From Xylogone sp. PMI_703 (taxonomy: Eukaryota; Ascomycota; Leotiomycetes), in assembly GCA_021399445.1 (NCBI GenBank), contig JAJTUQ010000003.1, positions 2,356,001 through 2,420,000 on the forward strand: DNA of 64,000 nucleotides. Direction: 5' to 3'. A program made the translations under genes and the position numbers. The notes below the pieces were generated by a model. It saw only the letters and a program-made list of their open reading frames with translations, had not been told where the DNA came from and made no database searches. This document shows positions 34,141 through 44,851 of the stretch, one piece after another (position 1 is the first letter of the stretch; the number at the start of each line of letters is the position of its first letter).

Positions 34141-36936
34141 ATGGAGCAAAATCACCCTCGGCCTGTTCTTCCTACGGGCGGCCCTCAACCTGTTCACTTT
34201 TTCGAACATACTCTGCCTCCTGCGTATGAGTTTGGCAACTCTACGAGCTCTTCTGATTCATTCAGAACACAAGCTCCATTGCCGTATCACCTTCCCTCAA
34301 ACTACTATATGGGAACGCCTCACCAACCTGGTTCGTGGGATACTCCAGTTATCCCTAACGACTTGAGACAGGATGGAAATAATGGACGTTCAAAGATGAA
34401 TCCTACATCTCCAGCGTGGATTCCGGGTGGTCTCCCTCCATTACCTCCTCCTGTGAGACTTCCGCCTCTGCCTCCTATTACTCCAGGTCTTCCTCAGAAC
34501 GCACAGCACTCCTTCGGAGCGAACACATTCGGAGGGCCAGTTCCGCCACTGAACGGTAGCTATCCACAACCTGCAGGTCCATACAGCGGCGTTCCTAATC
34601 CTCACTTCTTTCAACCCCCAGATCCAACCATGCACAACTTCGCTAGCAATGGACATGCTCTTAATCAACATTTCAACTCTGGGCACATGGAAGGTAACTA
34701 TCTAAACCATTACCGATCATCTATGCCAATGAATGCCAATGGACCTTTGGTTACATCGAAGGGTTACAACTATCATCCTATTGCACCCCAAGGTTTCGAG
34801 CCGTATCAACCAGCAGCTAACAACTTTGCCGGCACCTACGCAAATACGCCCAGGCATTACAACCCAAATGGCCCCTATGGTATGAATAAGCCACCCAACG
34901 CTGGTTTTAACAGTAACAGTCAGAATACACCCTACCCGGGCAAATCTGAGATCAGTTACCCTCATCAAAACATGGTCAATAAGACAAGCACTCCATCAAC
35001 CACTACGGCTAAGCCTGTAGATATCTCTTCTAGATTCCGTCAACATGAGACGTTCAAGATTCGTGCCGCTGCCAACGCTGAGAAACAGATGGCAATGATG
35101 GGTATATCTGACGAGAAAGCACAAGAGAAGGTGGATGGCCCTACACCAGTGTCAAAGCATCCTGCTGGAACCTTCAGCTCTGAACCCAGACCAACTGCAG
35201 AGACTCCTCTTTTGCGATCTCGACGTGGGCAAACAATCTCTTCGGCTGTGAGCGATCCAGCTCGTAAAACATCAAAGGCATGGTCGGTTGAGGAAACGCC
35301 CTCTGAGAAGTACACCGAGAATTCAAACGGCAGCAATGGAAATGGAAGTTCAACCGGACTATCTCTTTCTCCGCCGAAGATGCGAAGTCTTGTGGCTGGA
35401 AACGGAAATGGGGCCAGTACTCTTACTCCCATCAATGAAGCTGATCCTTTTGTCGGGGGACAAGGTCAACTCGTACCATTCAATGGCGGTCATGATCCTT
35501 TGACTGCTAATGGAAGTCAATCTCTTGTGCCCTATCTTGTAGGAGATAAATCTATGAGCACACAACTTCGCCAACTGACTCAGAATGGTACTACTAAACC
35601 GCCAGTTGAAGTCGCATTGGACCAAAAGAATTTACCTTTCTCGGAGAGCTGCAGGCTGGCAAGACCATCCAAAGCAGGAGTGATCAGAATCAGAAACGTA
35701 GGTCCCGAAATGTCTGCATACAACCATGTAACTAACAGAAAGAGTAGATTCCATATTCTGTCACTCGTACCGAGGTCCTTGCGTTCCTTGGTCGTAATGC
35801 CAGATTATTGAACGAAAATGAAGCCGAACCAATCCACATCATAATGGAGCGTGTCACGAGTAAAACTCTAGACTGCTACGCGGAGTTCACCAGTCTTACT
35901 GAGGCGATCAATGCTGTCGAGCGTTATGAGATTCATCGTAGTGGCGGTAGAGGTGGAAAACTAGGTCAACGTCATGTTGAGATTGAGCTCTCTAGTCAAG
36001 AAGCATTGATGAAGGAACTCTTCCCGAAAGCTAAAAATGTCAAATGGCAAGGTGCTCGCCCCATCATCTATCCTAGTGACCCAGAGGACCAGTACAATTC
36101 AGGTTTCCAGGGATTTACTTCTCGCGAGGAAATGGTTATGTTGGTTAAACATGTTGAGTCTCCTCAACGTGTAGGTACCCTAGATTCCCCTGAATTTCAT
36201 CATCCGCTGACATTTACAGTCTCCGTTCTCGAAGGATTGCCCTCAGCGTCCATTCGAATGTCTTGTCAGCACATTGACTAAGGTAAATTAACCATCCTAC
36301 TCCCTTCCACATTTCTTGTGCTAATATGCTATAGTATCCATGGTACATGGTTGATCATATCACGATTGATGAGCGGAACCGGATCCACCATGCTACTAAA
36401 GAACTTGTGGCACTCCTTGTTAACCACATTGAGAGATATCCCGAAGACCTCTGCCTTACACCCCAGCTCTTGAAACGGGTTTGGAAAGCAGCACTCCGAT
36501 GCCCTGGATTTACACCAGCTATGAAGGATGATATCGTGTACCTGTGCAGAATTGACGATGATACCGCTCGCCTATATGGTGTTCCTCCGTACGCCCCGTA
36601 CTGGAAGTATCTGTGGACTATTGGAGCTAAGCCTAATGTTCCGGATGATCTTTTATTGGTATTAACTAGACATCCACCTCCTACTAAATGAAGAATTGCT
36701 AACCAATCTCCTAGTGGTACATTACAATTATTCGTGAACACACTCAACCAAAGACTCAGCTCTCTCTTGCTGAGCAAGCTGCTAGAGAAGACCCTGATTG
36801 CAATGCAGTCAAGCTGTTCGGCGATCTGGAGAAGCACATACAATACGGCAAGGACTTTTCTGAGCAGACCCTTGGTGTTGTTGCACGAGCTGAATGGGCT
36901 GCCATTGAGAAAGTCCTGCGTGAGGCTCTAGAATAG
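34141..36936 (+). CDS. RRM-domain RNA-binding protein with low-complexity N terminus
   Basis: Five exons, 34141-35697, 35748-36170, 36220-36282, 36335-36658 and 36715-36936, all in phase 0, encode 862 aa. Introns are only 49-56 nt. Residues 1-510 are disordered and rich in Pro, Asn, Gly, Gln and Ser, with a proline cluster near 100-120. An RRM starts at about 514: VIRIRNIPYS is the RNP2-like strand, LDCYAEF the RNP1-like strand, and REMVML and the following segment may continue a second, degenerate fold. The last ~230 residues (PFECLVSTLTKYPWYMVDH, DDTARLYGVPPYAPYWKYLW, ARAEWAAIEKVLREALE) are folded-looking and recur in fungal homologues I recall, but I know no function. RNA binding is inferred from the RRM. 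A low-complexity tail next to an RRM suggests mRNP granule association, unproven. Confidence 0.85.
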
Positions 36937-37940
36937 TCTCAGCATCTTCTTTTCACTATGATCTTCTCTGAATATCATTTCTTCTCGAAAGAATTGATTG
37001 CGAAGATCCCGTGTTTCTGGAGTGGCTCTTCTTTTTGGGACTTCTATCTTCACTTCCGGTTGGCGGTGGCTGATTCGTCTCTGCTCGATCTGAACGTCTT
37101 TGCAAAGAGACTGCAACGATCTTGTTTGCCATTAATGCAGCACGTCTGAACCATTCTTTTCCCCACATTCTTTCCTTTTTGTGTTACTAGACCGGTACCG
37201 TTTCTCTCTTTCCCAATGTCTCCGGTGCTGCTTCTCATTATATATGCATTGCGGCTATGCAGTTCTATGGTGGTTTTATATAACATCAATCAGTCAGGTC
37301 ATACGGTATTAAGCTGGGTATATTCTGGTTTGTTTCACTCATAATGCGTTGGTCTGCATCGGAAAGGTAGTGCTCCTGTAGTTGCGACCGATCCTTGGTG
37401 CTAGCAATGGCATAATTATGGCTGTGATTCATGGAAACTGCCACGGGAGGCATGACTAGATAGGGAACTGCACACTATAATCCTAATAATAGGTAGACCA
37501 TAGGAGTAATAGATCAGCCATTTTCATTATAAGCTAGGATTTGCTATCTGTGAGATGTGAAAGTCTTTTGGTGTTTTCATTCGTGATTGAAACTAGATTG
37601 GGAAAATGAGATCACGCAAATAAAGCCGACCAGTAACCACAATATTATTCTTACTGAATGTAAACAGGGAATTATGAAATAACTAGCAGAATAAAGGAAC
37701 AAGCATAGTAAATTACCCTCATCGATATTTTACATGAAAAAATCGATGCAACTTAAGTTTGCGATGTGTGAATTATACAGTAAAACCATTCTAAAAAAAC
37801 CCGATGGCAAAATTCCATCCACACATCAAACACCAAAACTAGCTTCCACAAACCAAATACACGCAGTAAGTTGAGAAAGTAATAATAGCAGAACCACAAC
37901 GAAGAAGATCATAGTACAAGAACCAGAGTAAACCAAGGCC
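36937..37940. other. AT-rich spacer, RRM gene 3' end to TYW3
   Basis: No gene is supported. The stretch is AT-rich, especially 37500-37800, and presumably holds the RRM gene terminator and the TYW3 promoter. No repeats or RNA-gene signatures are seen. Confidence 0.55.
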
Positions 37941-39093
37941 ATGCCCCAACACTCACCAACAACCCCCTTCCACCTCAAAAAATCCACCATCCTAGCCAAC
38001 CTCTCGGTCCCAGCCTCATCCTACGACGACCTCTCACCCAAGGGCTCTATTGACGCCGGAATCCGCACTTTCATCGACGAGATCAATGCCATTGAGGGCC
38101 TCGTAACAACTAGTAGTTGTTCCGGGAGAGTGGCCGTGTTTCTGGAGGGTGAGAGGAAGAAGAGGGTTGATGAAGGAGGTAGCAAGGATGAAGAAGAAGT
38201 TGAGGAAGAGGAGGAGAGTAGGACGAAAGCTGGAGTTGGAGGGAAAGGAGGTGGAGGGAAGTGGTTGTTTGTGAGTCACGATGCTGTGGATTTGAGTGCT
38301 TGTGAGTCTGAGTCTGAGGGGGGGATTGTGGGTGTGTTTGGGATGGTGAAGGGGGAGGATGCGAGAGTGCTGATGAATGAGAGGATGGATACGCGATTTA
38401 TTCATTTCAAGTTTGAGCCTTTTGTGAGTTTACTTTTTTCTTCTTCAAGTACTGATCTGGAATATGTTTTTGTTCCTCGAAGTTGTTTTTTCCATCTCAT
38501 ATCTCCGTATTAGAATCTGGAATGGTTCTGGAATGATCTGATAGCACCACATAACTAACAGCCTCTAGATCCTCCACATCCTCACAGATAGTCTCACCTC
38601 AGCTCAAAACGTACTAAAAGCCGCGCTCCAGGCTGGTTTCAGGGAATCAGGCGCCATCAACCTCACCTCTCCATCTCCATCTTCATCCTCCGGCCCAGCG
38701 GCAATAAACCCAATAGTGGCAGTTCGCTCCATGGGATTATCTCTTGAATCCATAATCGGCTTTCATCACGAAGACCGGGATATTTGCATGGTGCCAGAAT
38801 GGCAACTACGTAACTTGGTCGAGATTTCTAACCAGCGATTTGTGGAGAATGAGAAGAGAATTGAGAGGTTTCGGGAGCTGTTGATTAGAGGAACAGGAAA
38901 GCACGCTGAAGGGCGGAAGAAGGGTGAGGGAGAAGGCGTATGGGAGGATGCTGCGGTTAGGAGGGAGAGAATGAGGGTGGAGGGACTGAGAAGGAGGGAG
39001 GTGTTGAAGGAGCAAGAGAAGAATGGGAGTCAATTAGAGAATGACGAGATTATTGAGGATATAGGATTAGGATTTGTTGAGGATAATTCATGA
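37941..39093 (+). CDS. TYW3: TYW3, tRNA wybutosine-synthesising methyltransferase
   Basis: Exons 37941-38423 and 38569-39093 join in phase 0 and give 335 aa. TYW3 N-methylates the tricyclic intermediate on G37 of tRNA-Phe during wybutosine formation in the cytosol. The signature TTSSCSGR sits at about 56-63, KWLFVSHD at 107-114 and FIHFKFEPF at 153-161, continuing as ILHILTDSL after the intron; AVRSMGLSLESIIG follows. An acidic Lys/Glu-rich insert (about 72-100) splits the first two motifs. The C-terminal ~100 residues are a charged coiled-coil-like extension (many Glu, Arg, Lys). The rest of the wybutosine pathway is not nearby. The acceptor at 38568 was chosen because it restores the FEPF-ILHIL block. 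Confidence 0.9.
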
Positions 39094-39356
39094 GATATTT
39101 CCACCTCCATGCTTAGCTTTGAGTAGCTAAACTTGTAGAGTGTAATCATGTTCATGCACCACATTGGTAAAGCTGTTACACACATACGGGCCGTTTCTCA
39201 TGTTCGTCTTTTTTTCTCTATCATGATACAAAAAAAGTGATATCACTTAATCCTACAAAAAGGTGCCTTTTTAATCCGCCCATCCTCTCTCCCACATCGC
39301 TCGACTCTCGTGACCTCGAGGTCAAATGCCAAAGAAGAAAAAGGAAGTGAAATCCT

Positions 39357-40070
39357 CTATCTTATAATCTTATCAACCCAGCTCTCTTCCAACCTCCTCA
39401 CCTCAATCTTAAACCTCTCCACTTCCTGCCAGCAATCCAACGGTCGTCGATCATGGTCCCTCAAACACCGCACCACCTCGCTCTTAGCCCTCTCCACCTC
39501 CTCGCTGACCTCGTGGATCTGTTTCCTGGACTCGAGCTTCTTTTTCATCTCCTGCAGCTCGTTCTGGACGCTCTCGCGGCTGAGTTGGCGGAGGGTGTCG
39601 CCGGCGGATTTTGCATCGTGGTCTTGTGCTTGGTCTGGTGATGAGGATGGGAGGGCAGCGGGGGTGTCAAAGGGGAGGGAGGAGATCTTCGCTTCGATCT
39701 CGGCGAGTTTGGCGTTTGTGGACTCTTCGAGGCGTTTGAGTTCGGCTGCTACACGGGACTGGACATGGAGCTCGAGGGTTTTGGCGCGGGTGGAATCAGT
39801 CTTTTTTGCGAGAAGCGTTTGGTTAGCGGTTTGGGATTTCTCTCTAGGCAATGGATATACTAAATAGGAGATTGTGCGTACCTCTGGATTCGCCTGGAGG
39901 GAGTTGACGAGGTCTTGGGAGAAACGGACGGGTGTTTCGCTGGTGTGGAAACATACGGGTTAGTTTTTGAAGCTCCCAATTGAGGGATATCTGGGGTTGA
40001 AAGGGGAGGCCAACCTTGACCAGACCTGAGTGGCCGGGACAGTATCTGGTTTGGAGGGACCGGAACCCAT
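39357..40070 (-). CDS. MIC19: MIC19, MICOS complex subunit (CHCHD3-like)
   Basis: Exons 40070-40015, 39939-39882 and 39800-39357 (phases 2 and 0) encode 185 aa. Mic19 is a peripheral inner-membrane subunit of MICOS and helps hold crista junctions. The N terminus MGSGPSKPDT has Gly2 and Ser6, a fit to N-myristoylation as known for this family. The conserved block SETPVRFSQDLVNSLQ follows the first splice. Residues ~40-165 form a long Glu/Lys/Arg-rich coiled coil, and the C terminus ends CWQEVERFKIEVRRLEESWV. Two short 5' exons are easily missed without splicing. Only single cysteines are visible near the end (CLRDH, DCWQ), not a full twin CX9C motif, as in other fungal Mic19 proteins. Confidence 0.88.
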
Positions 40071-42961
40071 GTTGAGGGCGAGCGGGGTGGGCAATTGGAT
40101 CTGGTTGTCTGATCGGGCATGAGCTTTCTTCGAAAATAATGTGACGTTCCGCGGTAGCAGGTTGCTTAGTCATTTCACGTGATTAAAGAAGACGATATAA
40201 TTTTTGAAGCCTGCTAATTGAGGCATCAAGATATTTCTAGGTCTCTGACACAGCTTCTTTGAATTCTTGTCATTCATTCTCAATACATTGATTACTCTTA
40301 ACTATGAAAGCTATGATCTCTTCTGCAGCAGAGAACGGCAACAAATCGAGGAGGATTATTCCAAAATTCTCGTCTTAGGGACCTGCTTGCATATCTAAGG
40401 CTCGGTCAGTTATTACTTGGTTAGTCCGGTTGACGACTGGAGCTCTGTTGTCTACAATTATCCCCCCATATATGCAGTTTTGTGCTGCGTCAGACTCTAT
40501 GCTAATCCAAGTCTAGAATCTGGCAGGCAGTGAAGAGGGTGTTTTAAGCATTGGCGACCTGAGCAACAAGGCATCAAATATACCATGTCCAGATTTCCTG
40601 CCTGGAGATCAACATTTCATGCCTGAGGATGCAGATATAACCCAGGGGGAGAACAACACCGATAAGGGAAGAGTCAGCACACGTGCAAAGAGAGAACATG
40701 TCCTTCCGAAGGTTCCATGTTCCATGATGGCGGGTTCGATACGCACAGGCAATCCGGTGGCTCTGGTGTGGCTTGACGGTCTCGTATGATTGCGGAGATG
40801 GAGACGGTCCTGCACACTTTCCCACCAATTTGCATTCCCACTTGTGGCGCGTTGGCTGTGTACGCAACACCGTTGGGTTCCTTCGATGTAACGCAGCAAT
40901 TAGATGAGACATTCTGTCATACCGTACAGTACTTGGCACACAGTACGGCACGGTACGGTTAGCATGCGAGGAGCAGATCCGGAGAAGCGGACGGTTGGGA
41001 ACTTGGGATGGCGCAACGGGAGGAAGCTGGCGTCCCTCACATAGAGTGATGGCATCTTCTCTCATCATACATGACGAGTCACTCAATCGTACCACGGCAA
41101 CGGCAACGACATCATCACGAGGTTTACTGTGGTAATGTTTGAGATGTTCTGTTTTGTTTCAATCGAGCCTGCACAATGACTCCATGCCAGCACGGCCAGC
41201 AAGACAGGAAGACAGCACGACAGCAGAGCGTAACTCACTACTGCACAGCTGTTCTAGTACCCGGCATCGAGGGCAACCGCAGGCCTATGGAGCGCGCTGC
41301 ACAGAGAGATTCTCACGCCCGGTGTTTTGTTTCATGTGCGGCAGTCCAGCCAACCAGCGTCCACGCCGCCCTCAGCCCCTCAGCAATCGGCGGGACCCGA
41401 GAGCGCCACAACGTCGGGGGCAGCCAGCGCAAGGGGCAAGCGACTGGCCCGCGATGGCGCGTGAGATCGGCCAATGACATGGCGTGCAGCCGCTCAGGAG
41501 AACGTTCCGACGAACCAGCGCCCGCCCACCGCCGAACTGCTCGTGGCTGGGGCGCGCGCTTCTGGCCAACCGGTAGCCTTGCCGACCTTTTGTTTCCTCC
41601 GCCCCCTGAGGCTGGGCAGCCAGAAGGAAAAGGCACCTGGGCTCGCTGGGTTGCTTCTCGTCCTCTCTACCCAGTCTCTTATCTCCCTCGGCCACTTCTT
41701 GCGACGTGAGCACCTGCACTCCGGGCCCCTGCTGGCCAAGCACAGATGTACTTGTACTCTGCTGTACATGTCCGTACCCGGCACGTATCCTCCTGAAGAG
41801 GTCGGCCCACGCACGCTGGCAAAACGTACGAGAGAAGGCCCCTCAGCATCCTCAGTGTCAGCACAGGAGCCAATTGAGGAGGAAAGATACGGTGCCAGAG
41901 AGCTGCACTTGTTTCGAACCCCATCCTCCATCGTTCGTTCAAGTCTTGTACCCTACGTGTACCGGCTGCGTCTGCGATCGCTCCCAGGTGCGTGGCCTGA
42001 GGTCGCCAGGGGCCCCTGGCGCGCTCGTCCAGCATCGACGCCGGCCCACTTGGCCTGAGCCCGGCCCTTAGATAGACCTCACTTCCCCCTCTGCTCTGCA
42101 GCGGCTCTTTCTTATTTTCACCATCATCATCAGCTTCATCTCTGCCCTTTTCCTGTGGCCTTGGTGCTTGTGTGTACATACGCTTCTTCGCTTCTCGTTC
42201 GTGTCGTTCTCTTGCATTGCCGTTTCCCGATTTTGCTTGCTTGCTTGCTCTGCTCTGCTCTGCTCTACTCCTGCTCTGCTATAGATCTGATTACAAAGAA
42301 GCTCGATTGCTCACGCTGAAAACAACATATCCTGCCTAAAAAAGCGCTTCCTCCCCGATTTCTCGCCGCATAGATTACGCCTGCTGTGCAGACCATCCCC
42401 TCCTAGACTCCCCGAAGGACCGCTAAAGACGTCCCAAAAGTAACGCCCCCTTAGCATCGCTATTTTCTTCACTGGTCGCCGAGATCCTGCCTCAACTCTG
42501 ACTTGAACTCGTCCCTCAAGACTGATATTTGATCTCGACACTTCTAAGCAACGCATTCTCTTTACTTGAAACAAACAGTCCTGGAGACGGAGTGCTCTTT
42601 GTTGATCTAGTTTTCTTTCTTCCACTCATTTCAGCATTGAGCTGTCCAATTTGTCACAAAGAACGCCGTCATGCTCTCTAAAAGCTATAGCTTATGAGAA
42701 TGCCTCTTTGTCACCGTTATTACTACAATCCATTGTTCCACTCAGAGAACAATTCCTCACGATAGGGCATAAAGTCCCGCTATCCTGCTCAACCTCGAAG
42801 GTTCGATTTTCCTGAATCCTGCCTGCTTTTCGACTCTTATTCCATGATAGGTCCCTGAAGATCTCTCTGCATCTTCTATCGGACCATATCTGCTACGTGC
42901 CATTTGCCACGTACATTGTCACATTTCACAAAACAAAAACAATTTAATTCCAGCATTCAAA
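40071..42961. other. Divergent spacer with long leader of ferric-reductase gene
   Basis: No gene is supported in 2.9 kb between MIC19 and the reductase. The middle (about 41170-42060) is GC-rich and yields overlapping open frames on both strands without recognisable domains. From about 42060 to 42960 the sequence is pyrimidine-rich with a TGCT/CTCTG repeat, consistent with a promoter and long 5' leader of the reductase. GTAC-type words cluster at 40917-40960. Confidence 0.5.
42234..42280. repeat. TGCT/CTCTG simple repeat
   Basis: TGCT tetramers pass into four GCTCT pentamers and then degenerate CTCCTGCTCTGCT units. It lies about 700 bp before the reductase start, probably in promoter or leader DNA. 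Confidence 0.85.
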
Positions 42962-44851
42962 ATGTCTTCCCACGGCCGTCAAGATGGCCCTCATTTACAC
43001 AAAGTCAGAGAGGCTATTTCCAGCACCGTCAGCCATGCCTCTGCTACTGCCTGCCCTGCTCAGACCTCGAACGAACCTTGCTCCACCATCGCGCCGTACT
43101 CGACTGCCTTGAACGGTGTTTCACAGCCCATTGACAACCTAGTCAGGGACATCTTTTTCTGGAGCGTGGGATTGCTGGCACTCCTGATCCTCCTCGTCCG
43201 ACTAGCCGAAATGTTCAGGGCCCATCTACGACATCTCTTCGCCATGAGCGCCACCAACGACCAGCAGAGCTACTGGGCAAAGAACCACGTTGTCTGGTGG
43301 CCTCGCTTTAAGAAGCAGCTCCTCTATGCACCGCTGTTTAACAAGCGCCATAATCGTGAATTTAGACTCTCCTCGGCCATGAATATGGGCACCTTGCCGT
43401 CTCGATTCCATGCCATCCTGATTCTTCTCTATCTTATTTCGAACGTGGTCTACATCCTCATTCTAGATTATGGAAGACTGAACAAGTACTCAATTGTTGC
43501 AGAGCTGAGAGGAAGAACGGGAATTCTGGCTGTTGTGAACATGGTTCCCCTGGTCATCCTCGCTGGCCGCAACAACCCCCTGATTCCTCTGCTGAGGATC
43601 AGCTTCGATACCTATAACCTTTTCCACCGCTGGATCGGACGAACGGTCGTTCTGGAATCCATTATCCACACCATCTGCTGGGCTTACGTCAGGCACGAAG
43701 CATACGGCTGGTCTGGCGTGTGGGGCGATATCAAAACTGATCCATTCATCAGTTATGGTACGGTAGGCACCGTGGCTATGATATTTATTGTCCTCGGGTC
43801 ACTATCTCCAGTCCGTCACGCTTTCTACGAAACCTTTCTTAACTGCCATATCATCCTTGCAATTGCTGTGGTGATTGGCGTCTGGGTTCACTGTGACCTA
43901 GCCAAAGTCTGGTGGGGCAACTATGTGAAGACTTTCGCCGCGCTCTGGATTGCGGATCGTCTTGCTCGAATGTGGAGGCTTATCTACTACAACTACTCAC
44001 GCAAAGGATGGACAACTGCCTCGATTGAGGCTATGGAAGGAGACGCATGCCGAGTCACACTGCATCTCCCTAGATACGTGGATGTGAAGCCAGGCTCTCA
44101 CGCTTACCTCCGGTTCTCCAAGATTAATATCTGGGAATCTCATCCCTTTTCGATCGCCTGGGTTGAGCATGAACCCAAGAATTCGGCCCTTCCCATTGCA
44201 GAGAAGGAATATGTCACTATTACATCCGCTGGCCTCGAGCCTTCAGAGCTGAAGACCTCTGTTTCCTTCGTTATCCATGCCCAAACTGGCGTAACGCGCC
44301 GCCTTTTGAAGCTTGCAAACTCGAAGATTGCCCGCCGTATCTCCATTAAAGCCTGCTTCGAAGGACCATATGCTGGTCATCACTCTCTTGACTCCTATGG
44401 ACACTGTGTTCTCTTCGCTGGTAGCTCTGGTATTACGCACCAGATATCCTACATCCAGCACCTGCTCACTGGCTTCCATGATGGAACGTGTGCTACTCGG
44501 CGGGTAACCCTTGTCTGGATCGTCCGCGAAAATGAACATCTGGAATGGATCCGCCCCTGGATTGACGTGCTTCTGCGCATGCCACGGCGTCGCGAAATGC
44601 TCACCATCAAGATCTTTGTGACGAGACCAAAGCACGCAGAGCTGATCCGTAGCGCCAGCCAAACAGTTTGCATGTTCCCTGGCCGACCCAATGTACCACT
44701 GCTCCTAGAGCAGGAGGTCAAGGAGCAGGTTGGCGCCATGTGCGTCACCGTCTGCGGACCAGGAGGGTTAGCAGATAACGTACGAGATGCAGTGCGCTCA
44801 GTTCAGCACAAGGGTGCGGTAGATTTCATCGAGGAGAGTTTCACATGGTAG
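42962..44851 (+). CDS. Ferric reductase-like transmembrane oxidoreductase (FRE family)
   Basis: A single exon of 629 aa. Family members move electrons from NADPH through FAD and two hemes across the plasma membrane to Fe3+ or Cu2+. Two perfect HX13H heme pairs are visible: H222/H236 and H296/H310. The FAD-binding block is HPFS at 394-397, the NAD(P) site is GSSGIT at 487-492 (one Gly of the usual GGxGIT replaced by Ser), and the C-terminal CGPGG is at 598-602 with the usual aromatic end (FTW). The first membrane span is near 63-82, followed by a block of spans from about 150 to 340. There is no clear cleavable signal peptide; a low-complexity Ser/Thr/Ala segment precedes span 1. An NADPH-oxidase role is less likely given length and lack of EF hands. 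Substrate (iron or copper) cannot be told from sequence. Confidence 0.9.
   Translation: MSSHGRQDGPHLHKVREAISSTVSHASATACPAQTSNEPCSTIAPYSTALNGVSQPIDNLVRDIFFWSVGLLALLILLVRLAEMFRAHLRHLFAMSATNDQQSYWAKNHVVWWPRFKKQLLYAPLFNKRHNREFRLSSAMNMGTLPSRFHAILILLYLISNVVYILILDYGRLNKYSIVAELRGRTGILAVVNMVPLVILAGRNNPLIPLLRISFDTYNLFHRWIGRTVVLESIIHTICWAYVRHEAYGWSGVWGDIKTDPFISYGTVGTVAMIFIVLGSLSPVRHAFYETFLNCHIILAIAVVIGVWVHCDLAKVWWGNYVKTFAALWIADRLARMWRLIYYNYSRKGWTTASIEAMEGDACRVTLHLPRYVDVKPGSHAYLRFSKINIWESHPFSIAWVEHEPKNSALPIAEKEYVTITSAGLEPSELKTSVSFVIHAQTGVTRRLLKLANSKIARRISIKACFEGPYAGHHSLDSYGHCVLFAGSSGITHQISYIQHLLTGFHDGTCATRRVTLVWIVRENEHLEWIRPWIDVLLRMPRRREMLTIKIFVTRPKHAELIRSASQTVCMFPGRPNVPLLLEQEVKEQVGAMCVTVCGPGGLADNVRDAVRSVQHKGAVDFIEESFTW

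Noticed and set aside
42085..42093. Search for an SreA/GATA iron-control site in the reductase promoter
   Set aside because: The best candidate, ATCTGATTA at 42285-42293, differs by one base from ATCWGATAA and stands alone; too weak to call.
40574..42179. Several 100-190 codon frames on both strands
   Set aside because: Overlapping frames in GC-rich noncoding DNA, without domains or consistent exon structure.
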